DNA of 38,397 bases from Microvirga sp. (GTDB lineage Bacteria; Pseudomonadota; Alphaproteobacteria; Rhizobiales; Beijerinckiaceae), in the NCBI GenBank assembly GCA_029266525.1, contig JAQSWQ010000066.1:1-38397 (forward strand), written 5' to 3'. Below the pieces are notes generated by a model that did not search any database, was not told the origin of the DNA, and saw only the letters and a list, made by a program, of their open reading frames with translations. Below, in pieces: positions 25,656-34,056 of the stretch. Made by a program: the position numbers and the translations under genes. Position 1 is the stretch's first letter, and each line of letters opens with the position of its first letter.

Positions 25656-26588
25656 ATGGCGCGCCGTCCCAAGGTCAATGGAATCTCGGCGCTCGACGCC
25701 CTCCGTCCCTTCCGTTGGAAGATCGCGCTGACCTACGCGCTCACATTCCTGGAGGACCTCCTCGAGCTGTCCTACCCCTGGGCGACCGGGCTCGCGATAA
25801 ACGGTCTTCTCGAGCACAACTATACGCTTGCGCTCCCGATCGTCGTCGCCTGGTCCGCCCGTTCCGCGATCGGCCTGTTCCGGCAGATGTACGACACGCG
25901 CGTCTATACCCGTGTCTACAACACCATCGTCGAGGACACGATCCTACGGCAGCGCCGCGCGGGCTTCAAATCCACCCAGGTCGCGGCGCGGTCCGCCATG
26001 TCGCGGGATTTCGTCACCTTCTTCGAGAAGGACGTGCCCGTGGTGGTCTCGGCGATCATCGGCATCTTCGGCTCGGCCGCCATCCTGTTCTGGTACGACC
26101 TCCTGATCGGCGCCGCGACGGCGCTGCTCTTCATCCCGGTCTACCTCGTCAACCGCATTTATGTGCGTGTGACCCTCCGCCTGAACCAGGGCCTCAACAC
26201 CCAGCTCGAGCAGGAGGTGCAGGCGATCGATCGCGCCGAGCCCGGGGTGATCCGGCAGCATTTCGACCTCGTGCGGTCCTGGCGCATCCGCCTGTCCGAC
26301 GCCGAGGCCTACAACTGGACTTTGATCGAGGTGTTGTCGATCGCGGTTTTCGTCGCCGTGCTGGTCCGCGCCACCTACCTTCCCGACACGGAGACCGGCG
26401 ATATCTTCGCGATCCTGGTCTATGTCTGGCGGCTGATGGAGAACCTCGATCACGTCCCGCAGATCCTACAGCAGCTGACCCGCCTCCACGACATCCGCAA
26501 GCGCATCGAGGAGGGCGCTTCCGTCGAGGCGATCGGAGAAGAGATCGAGAAGACCGCGGAGGAGGCCGCCGAGAGCGCGCGCATGTGA
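25656..26588 (+). CDS. ABC transporter six-transmembrane domain protein lacking an ATPase domain
   Basis: 310 residues from an ATG with a GGAG site. It matches the ABC six-transmembrane domain of PF13748: ALRPFRWKIALTYALTFLEDLLELSYPWATGLAINGLL, then the coupling stretch YNTIVEDTILRQRRAGFKSTQVAARSAMSRDFVTFFEKDVPVVVSAIIGIFGSAAIL, and further TM segments to about residue 280. No Walker A or signature motif follows; the tail is a short acidic helix. Exporter-type permeases normally carry or pair with a nucleotide-binding domain, and none is adjacent. It may be a half that uses a distant ATPase or a membrane protein with a different function. Divergent from the TRAP-binding protein/kinase operon. 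A short hairpin (CCGGC-GTGC-GCCGG, 26590-26603) follows the stop. Confidence 0.84.
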   Translation: MARRPKVNGISALDALRPFRWKIALTYALTFLEDLLELSYPWATGLAINGLLEHNYTLALPIVVAWSARSAIGLFRQMYDTRVYTRVYNTIVEDTILRQRRAGFKSTQVAARSAMSRDFVTFFEKDVPVVVSAIIGIFGSAAILFWYDLLIGAATALLFIPVYLVNRIYVRVTLRLNQGLNTQLEQEVQAIDRAEPGVIRQHFDLVRSWRIRLSDAEAYNWTLIEVLSIAVFVAVLVRATYLPDTETGDIFAILVYVWRLMENLDHVPQILQQLTRLHDIRKRIEEGASVEAIGEEIEKTAEEAAESARM

Positions 26589-26703
26589 GCCGGCGTGCGC
26601 CGGAGCACCGAGCCCGATCCCTTTTGTCCGGCATTGTGCACGGATCGGATCGGCGTCTGAGGGGCGGTCCAGGCCCTTGCAGGCCACAACGCGGAGAACT
26701 CCC

Positions 26704-26997
26704 ATGTTCAGGAACAAGAGCGCCCTGTTCGTCCTCGGCCTCGCCTTCATGGCGGCGGCGTCCGCGGCGGAGGCGCGCGGTGGTCGCGGCGGCGGTGGCG
26801 GAAGCAGCGGCGAGGGCGACTTCGCCCTGCGGGCCGAGCTTGCCAACCCGGGTTACATCGAGCCCGGCAGCCCCTATGGCTACTTCCGCTCCTATTCGCG
26901 CGGTCCGGCCTATCCCTACCCGTACCGTCCCCGCGCGCGGCACTATTATTACAGCTACGGCAACGCGCCGTATCTCTACAATTACCAGGGCTGGTGA
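26704..26997 (+). CDS. Small secreted Gly-rich and Tyr/Pro/Arg-rich protein, 97 aa
   Basis: The ATG at 26704 has a GGAG site and starts a clear signal peptide (MFRNKSALFVLGLAFMAAASAAEA). The mature part begins with an RGG-type Gly/Ser stretch (RGGRGGGGGSSGEGD) and ends in a low-complexity region of Tyr, Pro and Arg (YGYFRSYSRGPAYPYPYRPR, HYYYSYG). No cysteines are present. Similar tiny exported aromatic-rich proteins occur in Hyphomicrobiales; a role in envelope or matrix is only a guess. It lies 33 bp before the stop of the convergent epimerase gene. Confidence 0.72.
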   Translation: MFRNKSALFVLGLAFMAAASAAEARGGRGGGGGSSGEGDFALRAELANPGYIEPGSPYGYFRSYSRGPAYPYPYRPRARHYYYSYGNAPYLYNYQGW

Positions 26998-27030
26998 TCC
27001 GGCCCCGCACACCGGCGCCGGGTCGGCTAC

Positions 27031-28044
27031 TCAGGAGGTAGAGAAGCGGAGCTCGCTCACCTGCCGCGAGACCTCGCCGGGTCGCAGGATGCAGGGTGGG
27101 AAATGCGCCTTGTTCGGCCCATCCGGAAAGCGCTGCGGCTCGAGGCATAGCCCGCCGTAGCGGCCGTAAGCCGCTCCGCCGAGCCCCGGCTCGGGCACGT
27201 CCAGGAGATGCCCGCCGTAGAACTGCAGGCCCGGCTCGGTCGTCCACAGCTCCATCGTGAGGCCGCTGCGCTCGGACGAGAGCGCCGCGGCGCGACTGAA
27301 GCCGCCGCGCAGCGGCGACAGCACGAAATTGATGTCGTATTCGAGATCGGTGGCGCCCTTTGCCTCGCCGATCGCACGGAGCTTGCGGAAGTCGCACGGC
27401 GTCCCGGCGACGCTCCTCACCTCGCCGGTCGGGATCAGCTCGTCGTCGGTCGGCGTCACGTGCTCGGCCTCGATTCGGAGGCGGTGGCCAAGGATATCCG
27501 GGCTCTGGTCGAGATTGAGATAGAGGTGCGTTGTGAGGTTGACCGGCGTCGCCCGGTCCGAGGTCGCCTCGAGGAGGATGCGCAAGGTCGCGGGCTCGAG
27601 GATGTGGTAGGTGCAGGTGGCGACGAGGCGGCCCGGATAGCCCAAGTCGCCGTCCTCGGAGACCAATCCGAGGGTGAGACTCGAAGCGCCTGCATCGAGG
27701 ATGCTCCAGACGCGTTGCGCGAAGCCCCGTGCGCCCCCATGCAGATGCTGCCGCCCGTTCTCATTGCAATCGAGCCGGTAGGTCTCGCCATCGAGCGTGA
27801 AGCGCCCCGCGCCGATGCGATTGCCGTAGCGTCCGACGATCGCACCCATGTAGGGCGCAAGGCGCGCGTAATCCTCGACCCGGCTCAAGCCGAGCACGAC
27901 CCGGCGCGGACGGTGCGGGCCGGGCACGACCAGATCGCGGACCGTCGCACCATAGGTGATGATCTTCGCCTCCGTGCCCGCCCGCGCGATGGCGATCTCA
28001 TGCACCTCGCGGCCAGCGATCGTGCCGAAGCTCGCGATGCTCAT
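27031..28044 (-). CDS. galM: Aldose 1-epimerase (galactose mutarotase)
   Basis: 337 residues from the ATG at 28044. Typical mutarotase landmarks: ITYGATVRDLVVP, YMGAIVGRYGNRIGAGRFTLDGETYRLDCNENGRQHLHGGARGFAQRVW (catalytic region with the NxxxxHLHGG motif), NLTTHLYLNLDQ (the second His), and GGLCLEPQRFPDGPNKAHFPPCILRPGE with the catalytic Glu. These cytoplasmic enzymes interconvert alpha- and beta-anomers of aldoses. Its ATG overlaps the TGA of the preceding amidase gene (ATGA), so it is translationally coupled to it. I give the symbol for family only; the sugar is unknown. Confidence 0.9.
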   Translation of the reverse strand: MSIASFGTIAGREVHEIAIARAGTEAKIITYGATVRDLVVPGPHRPRRVVLGLSRVEDYARLAPYMGAIVGRYGNRIGAGRFTLDGETYRLDCNENGRQHLHGGARGFAQRVWSILDAGASSLTLGLVSEDGDLGYPGRLVATCTYHILEPATLRILLEATSDRATPVNLTTHLYLNLDQSPDILGHRLRIEAEHVTPTDDELIPTGEVRSVAGTPCDFRKLRAIGEAKGATDLEYDINFVLSPLRGGFSRAAALSSERSGLTMELWTTEPGLQFYGGHLLDVPEPGLGGAAYGRYGGLCLEPQRFPDGPNKAHFPPCILRPGEVSRQVSELRFSTS

Positions 28045-29216
28045 CCGAGCCGGGCCGCGAGCCGCACGAGGCTCGCATCCGATCCCGCCGGGCCGACGAC
28101 CGAGAGCCCGAGCGGCGCGCCCATACGCGAGGCAACCGGCATCGAGACCTGCGGCAGGCCGGAGAGGCCCGAGAGGCAGAGCAGGTTGATCGCAGTGTTG
28201 CGGTAGGTGTTGAGCGCCTCCTCGGTCTCGGTGAGGAGCGGCGCGATGTCGGGCATGGTCGGGAGGAGCAGCACCCCCTCCCCGACGGTCTGCCGAAAGC
28301 GCTCCCGGAAGCGCGTGCGCACCTCCTGAGCCTCGCCCACCTCCTGGTCCGTCACGACTCGCGCGAACTCGAAGCGCTCGGCGATGCCGGGCCCGAGCGG
28401 CGGGCGGTAGCGCTCGATCATCGGGCCGTGCACCTGCCAAGCCTCGCGCGCCTGCAGGCGCCGGTGCGCCCAATACAGCGGCTCGAAGCCCTCGGGCGCG
28501 ACCTCCACGAGACTTGCCTCGCCGAGCAGGCCCTCGATTGCCTTCACCACCGGCGCCAGAGCGCCGCGAACCTCCACGTCGAGCATAGCGAAGGCATCCG
28601 CGGCGAGAAGGAGGCGCGGGGTCCCGCCAAGCGGCGTGGCGTCAGTTCCCAGCAGCACGGCGGCGACCCGCTCGAACGTGGCACCGTCGCGGGCGAAAAG
28701 GCCGCAAGTGTCAAAGCTCGGCGCGAGCGCAACGCAATGATCGAGGGTGATCCGCGCCTGCGTCGGGCGCATGCCAAAAAGGCCGCAGTGATTGGCCGGA
28801 CCGCGCACCGAGCCGCCGGTGTCGCTGCCGAGCGCGAAATCGCAGAGGCCGTTCGACACCGCCGAGGCGGAGCCTGACGACGAGCCGCCCGGGATGCGAT
28901 CCGGCGCGCCGCCGTTCACCGGCGTGCCGAAATGGGCGTTCTTGCCGTTGAGCGAGAAGGCGAGCTCATCCGTGATGGTCTTCCCGACGAAACGCGCGCC
29001 GGCATCAAGGAGCTTCTGCGCCGCGGAGGCGGTCTGCCGCTTGACGCCGGAGAGCGCGAGGAGGTGCGGCGAGCCGCCGCTCGTCGGGTAGCCTGCAACG
29101 TCGAACAGGTCCTTCACAGCCATGGCGAGGCCGGACAGCGGACCGGAAGGCGCGTTCGGCACCTCGGCGGCCGGATAGGGCATGAAGGCGCGGGCGGGAT
29201 CGTCGTGAAGGAGCAT
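28041..29216 (-). CDS. Amidase-signature family enzyme
   Basis: 391 residues starting at the ATG at 29216. The Ser-cisSer-Lys triad is visible: K35 (AMAVKDLFD), S112 in RIPGGSSSGSASAV and S136 in LGSDTGGSVRGP. It is short for the family (usually 450-500), similar to AtzF- or allophanate hydrolase-like and plant AMI1-like amidases. It hydrolyses an amide, releasing ammonia, in the cytoplasm. It is translationally coupled to the epimerase gene and divergent from a Liv-type ABC importer, so it may act on an imported amide. An in-frame extension upstream to 29288 is Arg/Pro-rich and lacks a better ribosome site. Confidence 0.88.
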   Translation of the reverse strand: MLLHDDPARAFMPYPAAEVPNAPSGPLSGLAMAVKDLFDVAGYPTSGGSPHLLALSGVKRQTASAAQKLLDAGARFVGKTITDELAFSLNGKNAHFGTPVNGGAPDRIPGGSSSGSASAVSNGLCDFALGSDTGGSVRGPANHCGLFGMRPTQARITLDHCVALAPSFDTCGLFARDGATFERVAAVLLGTDATPLGGTPRLLLAADAFAMLDVEVRGALAPVVKAIEGLLGEASLVEVAPEGFEPLYWAHRRLQAREAWQVHGPMIERYRPPLGPGIAERFEFARVVTDQEVGEAQEVRTRFRERFRQTVGEGVLLLPTMPDIAPLLTETEEALNTYRNTAINLLCLSGLSGLPQVSMPVASRMGAPLGLSVVGPAGSDASLVRLAARLG

Positions 29217-29361
29217 TTGGGTGCTCGCGTGGGGCGGACCGGGAAGAGAAGCCGGAGCTGTGGCTTTGCGCAAGGGCCGGCGCCGCACAAGGTGCGAGAG
29301 GCGTTGCCGGACCTTGCGCCTGTGCTACCGTTTGCCCGAACTAGTGAACAGGGAGCTTACT
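29217..29361. promoter_or_regulatory. Divergent promoter region of the amidase-epimerase pair and the Liv-type importer
   Basis: These 145 bp must hold promoters for both transcripts. I see no clear operator palindrome. The plus-strand ribosome site GGGAG at 29351-29355 serves the binding-protein gene. Confidence 0.4.
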
Positions 29362-30579
29362 ATGTCCGGAGCATTCTCCCGCCGAGCGGTCCTCGCCGGC
29401 GTCGCTGCGACGGGTCTCGGGGCCTCGGTACGAGCGGCGCAAGCTCAGGCGAGCGCTCCGATCAAGGTCGGCGAGCTCAATTCCTACACGCGGCTCGCGG
29501 CTTTCTGCATCCCCTACCGCAACGCCATGCAGCTCGCGCTCGACGAGATCAACGGCAAGGGCGGCGTGCTCGGCCGCAAGCTCGAGTTCATCATCCGCGA
29601 CGACGGCGGGACCACGGGCGACGCGACGCGCGTCGCCGAGGAGCTGGTCACCCGGGAGAACGTCTCGATGCTGGTTGGGACCTTCCTGTCGAATGTCGGG
29701 CTCGCGGTCGCCGATTATGCGAACCAGCGCAAGATGCTGTTTCTTGCCTCCGAGCCGCTCTCGGACGCGATCACCATGGCGCAGGGCAACCGCTACACCT
29801 TCCGGGTGCGGCCCTCGACCTACATGCAGACCAAGATGCTGGTCGATGCCGTGAAAGGAAAGCCGGTCGACCGCTGGGCGATCGTGTGCCCGAACTACGA
29901 GTATGGCCAATCCGCCGCGGCGAATTTCAAGCGGCTGATCAAGGAAGCGAATCCGAAGGCCGAGTTCGTCGCCGAACAGTACCCGGCGCTCGGGCGGGTC
30001 GACGCCGGCGCGACGGTCAACGCGCTCGCCCAGGCGCGCCCCCACGGCATCTTCAACGCGCTCTTCGGGCCCGACCTGCCGCCCTTCGTGCGCGAGGGCA
30101 ACACGCGCGGGCTCTTCGAAGGCAAGACGGTGGCGAGCCTGCTCACCGGCGAGCCCGAGTACCTCCTGCCACTCGGCGAGGAGACGCCGGAAGGTTGGAT
30201 CGTCACCGGCTACCCGTGGGAGCAGATCACGGACGCGAAGCACAAGGCCTTTGTCGACGCGTACCGGGCGAAGTTCAACGACACGCCGCGACTCGGCTCG
30301 CTGCTCGGCTACGTCGTCGTCAACATGACCAAGGATCTCATCGAGAAGGCGGGCGGCACCGACACCGAGAAGATGATCGCAACCTTCGAGGACATGCGCT
30401 TCGATACCGCGATCGGCCCGGTCACCATGCGCGGCATCGACCACCAGTCGACGCATGGCGCCTGGGTCGGCGAGACGACCCTCAAGGGGCGTGCCGGCGC
30501 CATGAGGAACTGGCGCTACGTCGACGGCGCCAGCGTGATGTTCCCCGAGGCGGAGGTGAAAGCGGCACGGAAGGCGTGA
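29362..30579 (+). CDS. Liv-type ABC transporter substrate-binding protein, Tat signal
   Basis: 405 residues from an ATG with GGGAG seven bases upstream. The signal carries twin arginines (SRRAVLAGVAATGLG, R7-R8) and ends near AQAQA. The periplasmic-binding fold type I of the LivJ/urea/amide group is shown by IKVGELNSYTRLAAFCIPYRNAMQLALDEINGKGGVLGRKLEFIIRDDGGTTGDATRVAEELVTRENVSMLVGTFLSNVGLAVADYA. It delivers an amino acid, amide or related compound to the permease encoded downstream. A palindromic repeat separates it from the permease gene. The exact ligand cannot be read. Confidence 0.9.
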   Translation: MSGAFSRRAVLAGVAATGLGASVRAAQAQASAPIKVGELNSYTRLAAFCIPYRNAMQLALDEINGKGGVLGRKLEFIIRDDGGTTGDATRVAEELVTRENVSMLVGTFLSNVGLAVADYANQRKMLFLASEPLSDAITMAQGNRYTFRVRPSTYMQTKMLVDAVKGKPVDRWAIVCPNYEYGQSAAANFKRLIKEANPKAEFVAEQYPALGRVDAGATVNALAQARPHGIFNALFGPDLPPFVREGNTRGLFEGKTVASLLTGEPEYLLPLGEETPEGWIVTGYPWEQITDAKHKAFVDAYRAKFNDTPRLGSLLGYVVVNMTKDLIEKAGGTDTEKMIATFEDMRFDTAIGPVTMRGIDHQSTHGAWVGETTLKGRAGAMRNWRYVDGASVMFPEAEVKAARKA

Positions 30580-30595
30580 GGACGGCCACAGAGCC

Positions 30596-30687
30596 CGTCA
30601 TGCCCGGCCTTGAGCCGGGCATCCACGACTTAGGCCGAGGCGCCGCGATGAAGACATGGATGGCCGGGCCAAGCCCGGCCATGACGG
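30596..30687. repeat. REP/BIME-like palindromic element with two hairpins
   Basis: Two units in opposite orientation: TGCCCGGC-CTTGA-GCCGGGCA at 30601-30621 (8-bp stem) and ATGGCCGGGC-CAA-GCCCGGCCAT at 30660-30682 (10-bp stem). The outer ends CGTCATG and CATGACG are inverted, as in the dispersed CGTCATGxCCGGGCTT...CCCGGCCATGACG elements known from Bradyrhizobium, Rhodopseudomonas and relatives. It lies 16 bp after the binding-protein stop and 12 bp before the permease start. Confidence 0.85.
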
Positions 30688-30699
30688 CGTACTGAGCCG

Positions 30700-32565
30700 A
30701 TGGACCTCTCCTTCTTGGTCGTGCAGTTCCTGAGCGGGCTCGCCAGCGCCTCCTCGTTGTTCATCATCTCGAGCGGGCTGACCATCGTCTTCGGCGTCAC
30801 CCGCATCGTGAACTTCGCGCACGGCTCGCTCTACATGCTGGGGGCCTATTTCGCGGCGACGCTCATCCCTCGCCTGCTCGATCTGTCTTACGGCGCGCCG
30901 AGCTTCTGGGCGGGGGTGATCCTGTCGGCGCTCGCGGTCGGCGTGCTCGGCGTCGTGATGGAAGTGCTGCTGCTGCGCCGGATCTACCGCGCGCCCGAGC
31001 TCTTCCAGCTGCTCGCCACCTTCGGCGTCGTGCTGGTGGTGCAGGACGTCGTGCTGCAGGCCTTTGGCCCGCAGGACATCCTCGGGCCGCGCGCGCCGGG
31101 CTTGCGGGCGCCGGTCGAGATCATGGGCCGGCGCTTCCCCTCCTACGAGCTCGTGCTGATCGCAGCCGGCCCGGTCGTGCTCGGCCTGTTGTGGCTTCTC
31201 CTCCACAAGACGCGTTTCGGCGTGCTCGTGCGCGCAGCGACCCAGGACCGCGAGATGGTCGGAGCGCTCGGCGTCAATCAGGCGCTGCTCTTCACCGGCA
31301 CGCTGTTTCTCGGCGCGTTCCTCGCCGGGCTCGGAGGTGCGCTGCAAATCCCCAAGGCGCCAGCGACTGCCCGTATGGACCTCGATATCATCGCCGAGAC
31401 CTTCGTCGTCACGGTGATCGGCGGCATGGGCAGCATCCCCGGTGCCTTTCTGGCATCGCTGCTGATCGGCCAGCTGCAAGCCTTCGGCATCCTCATCTTC
31501 CCTAAGATCACGCTGGTTCTGGTTTTCCTGCTGATGGCGCTCGTGCTGGTCGTGCGGCCGTACGGCCTTCTTGGCCGGCCGGAGGCGCCCGCCGGGGCGC
31601 ATGCGGCCGCGTTCGGCACACCTCTGCGGCCGTGGAGTTCGACCGAGAAGGGCATCGCTCTCGTCGTATTGGCGGCGCTGCTCGCGCTGCCGCTTCTCGG
31701 GGACGTCTATCTGATCAAGGTCGCGACCGAGATCCTGATCTTCGGGCTGTTCGCCTTCTCGCTGCATTTCCTGATCGGCACGGGCGGGCTCGTGAGCTTC
31801 GGCCATGCCGCCTATTTCGGCCTCGGGGCGTATGGGGCGGCGCTCGCCTTGAAGCATTTCGGCGTGCCGATGGAGCTCGCCCTGCCGCTCGCGCCGATCG
31901 CGGCCGCGCTCGGCGCGACGCTGTTCGGCTTCTTCATCGTTCGGCTCTCGGGCATCTACCTCGCGATGCTGACTCTCGCCGCGGCTCAGATCCTCTACGC
32001 CGTCGCGTTCCAATGGGTGGAGGTCACGGGCGGCGACAACGGCCTCGTCGGCGTGTGGCCCGCCCCCTGGGCGTCCACCCGGCTCGTCTACTACTATTTC
32101 ACGCTGGCCTTCGCCGCCGCAGCGGTTCTGGGGCTGAGGCACGTCATCTACGCCCCCTTCGGCTACACGCTGCGCGCCGCGCGCGATTCGGAGCTGCGCG
32201 CCGACGCAGTGGGCATCGACGTGCGCCGCCACCGCTGGCTCGCTTTCATCCTCGCCGGCGCGGTGGCCGGCCTCGCAGGCGGGCTCTATGTCTTTCTCAA
32301 GGGCTCGATCGACCCTTCGGCGCTCAGCATCCCGGTTTCGGTCGACGCGCTGACCATGCTTCTCCTCGGCGGACTCCAAACCGTCATGGGCCCCCTCGTC
32401 GGCGCTGCCGTCCTGCACTCCCTCAAGGACCAGATCATGCCGCTGACCGAGCTGTGGCGGATGATGCTGGGCCTGAGCATCATTGCGATGGTGTTGCTCT
32501 TCCCTAAAGGCCTGGTGGGCGCCTTCGAAGCCGCGCGCGAGCGGTTCGCCGGCGGCGGGCGATGA
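30700..32565 (+). CDS. Fused LivH-LivM branched-chain amino acid/amide ABC permease
   Basis: 621 residues in which both inner-membrane permease halves are joined in one chain. The LivH half (1-290) has SGLTIVFGVTRIVNFAHGSLYMLGAY and the EAA-type loop LLHKTRFGVLVRAATQDREMVGALGVN; the LivM half (about 310-621) has FGLFAFSLHFLIGTGGLVSFGHAAYFGLGAYGAALALKH and IYAPFGYTLRAARDSELRADAVGIDVRRHRWLAFILAGAVAGLAGG. The linker (about 290-312) is Ala/Pro-rich. In the usual operon these are two genes. Its TGA overlaps the LivG ATG (ATGA). Confidence 0.93.
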   Translation: MDLSFLVVQFLSGLASASSLFIISSGLTIVFGVTRIVNFAHGSLYMLGAYFAATLIPRLLDLSYGAPSFWAGVILSALAVGVLGVVMEVLLLRRIYRAPELFQLLATFGVVLVVQDVVLQAFGPQDILGPRAPGLRAPVEIMGRRFPSYELVLIAAGPVVLGLLWLLLHKTRFGVLVRAATQDREMVGALGVNQALLFTGTLFLGAFLAGLGGALQIPKAPATARMDLDIIAETFVVTVIGGMGSIPGAFLASLLIGQLQAFGILIFPKITLVLVFLLMALVLVVRPYGLLGRPEAPAGAHAAAFGTPLRPWSSTEKGIALVVLAALLALPLLGDVYLIKVATEILIFGLFAFSLHFLIGTGGLVSFGHAAYFGLGAYGAALALKHFGVPMELALPLAPIAAALGATLFGFFIVRLSGIYLAMLTLAAAQILYAVAFQWVEVTGGDNGLVGVWPAPWASTRLVYYYFTLAFAAAAVLGLRHVIYAPFGYTLRAARDSELRADAVGIDVRRHRWLAFILAGAVAGLAGGLYVFLKGSIDPSALSIPVSVDALTMLLLGGLQTVMGPLVGAAVLHSLKDQIMPLTELWRMMLGLSIIAMVLLFPKGLVGAFEAARERFAGGGR

Positions 32566-33341
32566 CGCTGCTCGCGGTCCGCGGCCTCTGCAAGACGTTC
32601 GGCGGCGTTGTCGCGGCGCGAGACGTGAGCTTCGAGGTGGCGCTCGGCGAGCTCCTCGCGCTCATCGGGCCGAACGGCGCCGGCAAGACCACGACCTTCA
32701 ACATGGTCGGCGGGCAACTCGCCCCGGATGCCGGCGCGGTCGTGCTCCACAGCCAGGAGATCACCGACCTTGCCCCGCGCGAGAAATTCCGGCGCGGCAT
32801 AGGGCGCACCTTCCAGATCGCACAGACCTTCCTCTCGATGACAGTCGCCGAGAACGTGCAGATGGCGCTGATCAGCTGCGCCGGCGAGACGCGCGCCATG
32901 GCGTCGGATGCGCGCCGGCTCCATCGAGAGGAGGCCCTCGAGATCCTCGCGCCGGTCGGCATGGCGCACGCCGCCGATCGGCCCTGCTCGACGCTCGCCT
33001 ATGGCGACGTGAAGCGGGTCGAGCTCGCGATCGCGCTGGCGAGCCGGCCCAAGCTCCTCCTGATGGACGAGCCGACCGCCGGCATGGCTCCGCGCGAACG
33101 CGCGGCGCTGATGGAGCTCGCGGCCTCGATTGCCCGCGAGCGCCGCATCGGCGTGCTCTTCACCGAACATGACATGAGCGCCGTCTTCGCCCATGCCGAT
33201 CGCATCCTCGTGCTGGTGCGCGGCGAGATCGTCGCCGCCGGCTCACCCGACGAGGTCCGGGCGAATCCGCGGGTGAAGGAGGTCTATCTCGGCGAGACCG
33301 GGGTCGCAGCCGCCGAGCGGGCCCGCCGGGCGCCGCCATGA
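32562..33341 (+). CDS. livG: Liv-type ABC transporter ATP-binding protein (LivG-like)
   Basis: 259 residues. Walker A GPNGAGKTTTFN, Q-loop in GRTFQIAQTFLSMTV, the ABC signature position as LAYGDVKRVELAIAL (a variant of LSGGQ seen in LivG proteins), Walker B LLLMDEPTAG and the H-loop FTEHDMSAVFAHADRI. It has the extended LivG C-terminus VKEVYLGE. It powers the fused permease together with LivF. Start and stop both overlap neighbours by ATGA, showing tight coupling. Confidence 0.92.
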   Translation: MTLLAVRGLCKTFGGVVAARDVSFEVALGELLALIGPNGAGKTTTFNMVGGQLAPDAGAVVLHSQEITDLAPREKFRRGIGRTFQIAQTFLSMTVAENVQMALISCAGETRAMASDARRLHREEALEILAPVGMAHAADRPCSTLAYGDVKRVELAIALASRPKLLLMDEPTAGMAPRERAALMELAASIARERRIGVLFTEHDMSAVFAHADRILVLVRGEIVAAGSPDEVRANPRVKEVYLGETGVAAAERARRAPP

Positions 33342-34054
33342 CGGAGCGGCCGATCCTCGAGGTCGAGGGGCTCGCAGCCTTCTACGGGCAGGCGCAGGTG
33401 CTGTTCGACGTGGCGCTCGTCCTACGACGCGGAGAGGTGACGGCGCTGATGGGCCGCAACGGCGCCGGAAAGACCACCACCTTGAAGGCGATCATGGGGC
33501 TCGTTTCGGCGCGGGCCCGCAAGCTGGAGTTCGCCGGACATTCCATCGCGGGGCTCACAAGCTTCAGGATCGCGCGGCGCGGATTGGGCTTCGTGCCGGA
33601 GGATCGGCGCATCTTCACGGATCTGACTGTGTTCGAAAACCTCGAGGTCGGCCGTCGCCCTGCGCCGGGGGGCGCGGAGCCGTGGACGCCCGAGCGTCTC
33701 TTTGCGATCTTCCCGAACCTCGCCGAGATGCGCGGCCGGCGGGCGAGCGAGATGTCGGGCGGCGAGCAGCAGATGCTGACAATCGCCCGCACGCTCATGG
33801 GCAATCCCAAAGCCGTGCTGCTCGACGAACCCTCCGAGGGGCTTGCACCGGTGATCGTGGAGCTGATGGCGCGCGCCGTGAACGCCATGAAGGCGCAAGG
33901 CGTCGCGGTGCTGCTCTGCGAGCAGAACCTCGCCTTCGCCTCCGGCGTAAGCGACCGGGCCTACATCGTCGACCGCGGCCACATCCGCCACGAGGGCTCG
34001 ATCGCCGCGCTCTCGGCCGACGAGGCGCTGCGAGACGCCTACCTGTCGGTGTGA
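33338..34054 (+). CDS. livF: Liv-type ABC transporter ATP-binding protein (LivF-like)
   Basis: 238 residues. Walker A GRNGAGKTTTLKAIMGL, Q-loop region LGFVPEDRRIFTDLTVFENLEVG (typical LivF), signature MSGGEQQMLTIARTL, Walker B AVLLDEPSEGLAPVIVELM, and the H-loop glutamine form LLCEQNLAFASGVSDRAYIVDRG. It is the second ATPase of the importer. Its stop lies two bases before the stop of the convergent LysE gene. Confidence 0.92.
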   Translation: MTERPILEVEGLAAFYGQAQVLFDVALVLRRGEVTALMGRNGAGKTTTLKAIMGLVSARARKLEFAGHSIAGLTSFRIARRGLGFVPEDRRIFTDLTVFENLEVGRRPAPGGAEPWTPERLFAIFPNLAEMRGRRASEMSGGEQQMLTIARTLMGNPKAVLLDEPSEGLAPVIVELMARAVNAMKAQGVAVLLCEQNLAFASGVSDRAYIVDRGHIRHEGSIAALSADEALRDAYLSV

Positions 34055-34056
34055 GC

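Noticed and set aside
30598-32418. 606-codon minus-strand frame
   Set aside because: It lies antisense to the fused Liv permease and has the charged, Gln/Glu/Arg-rich composition of an antisense shadow.
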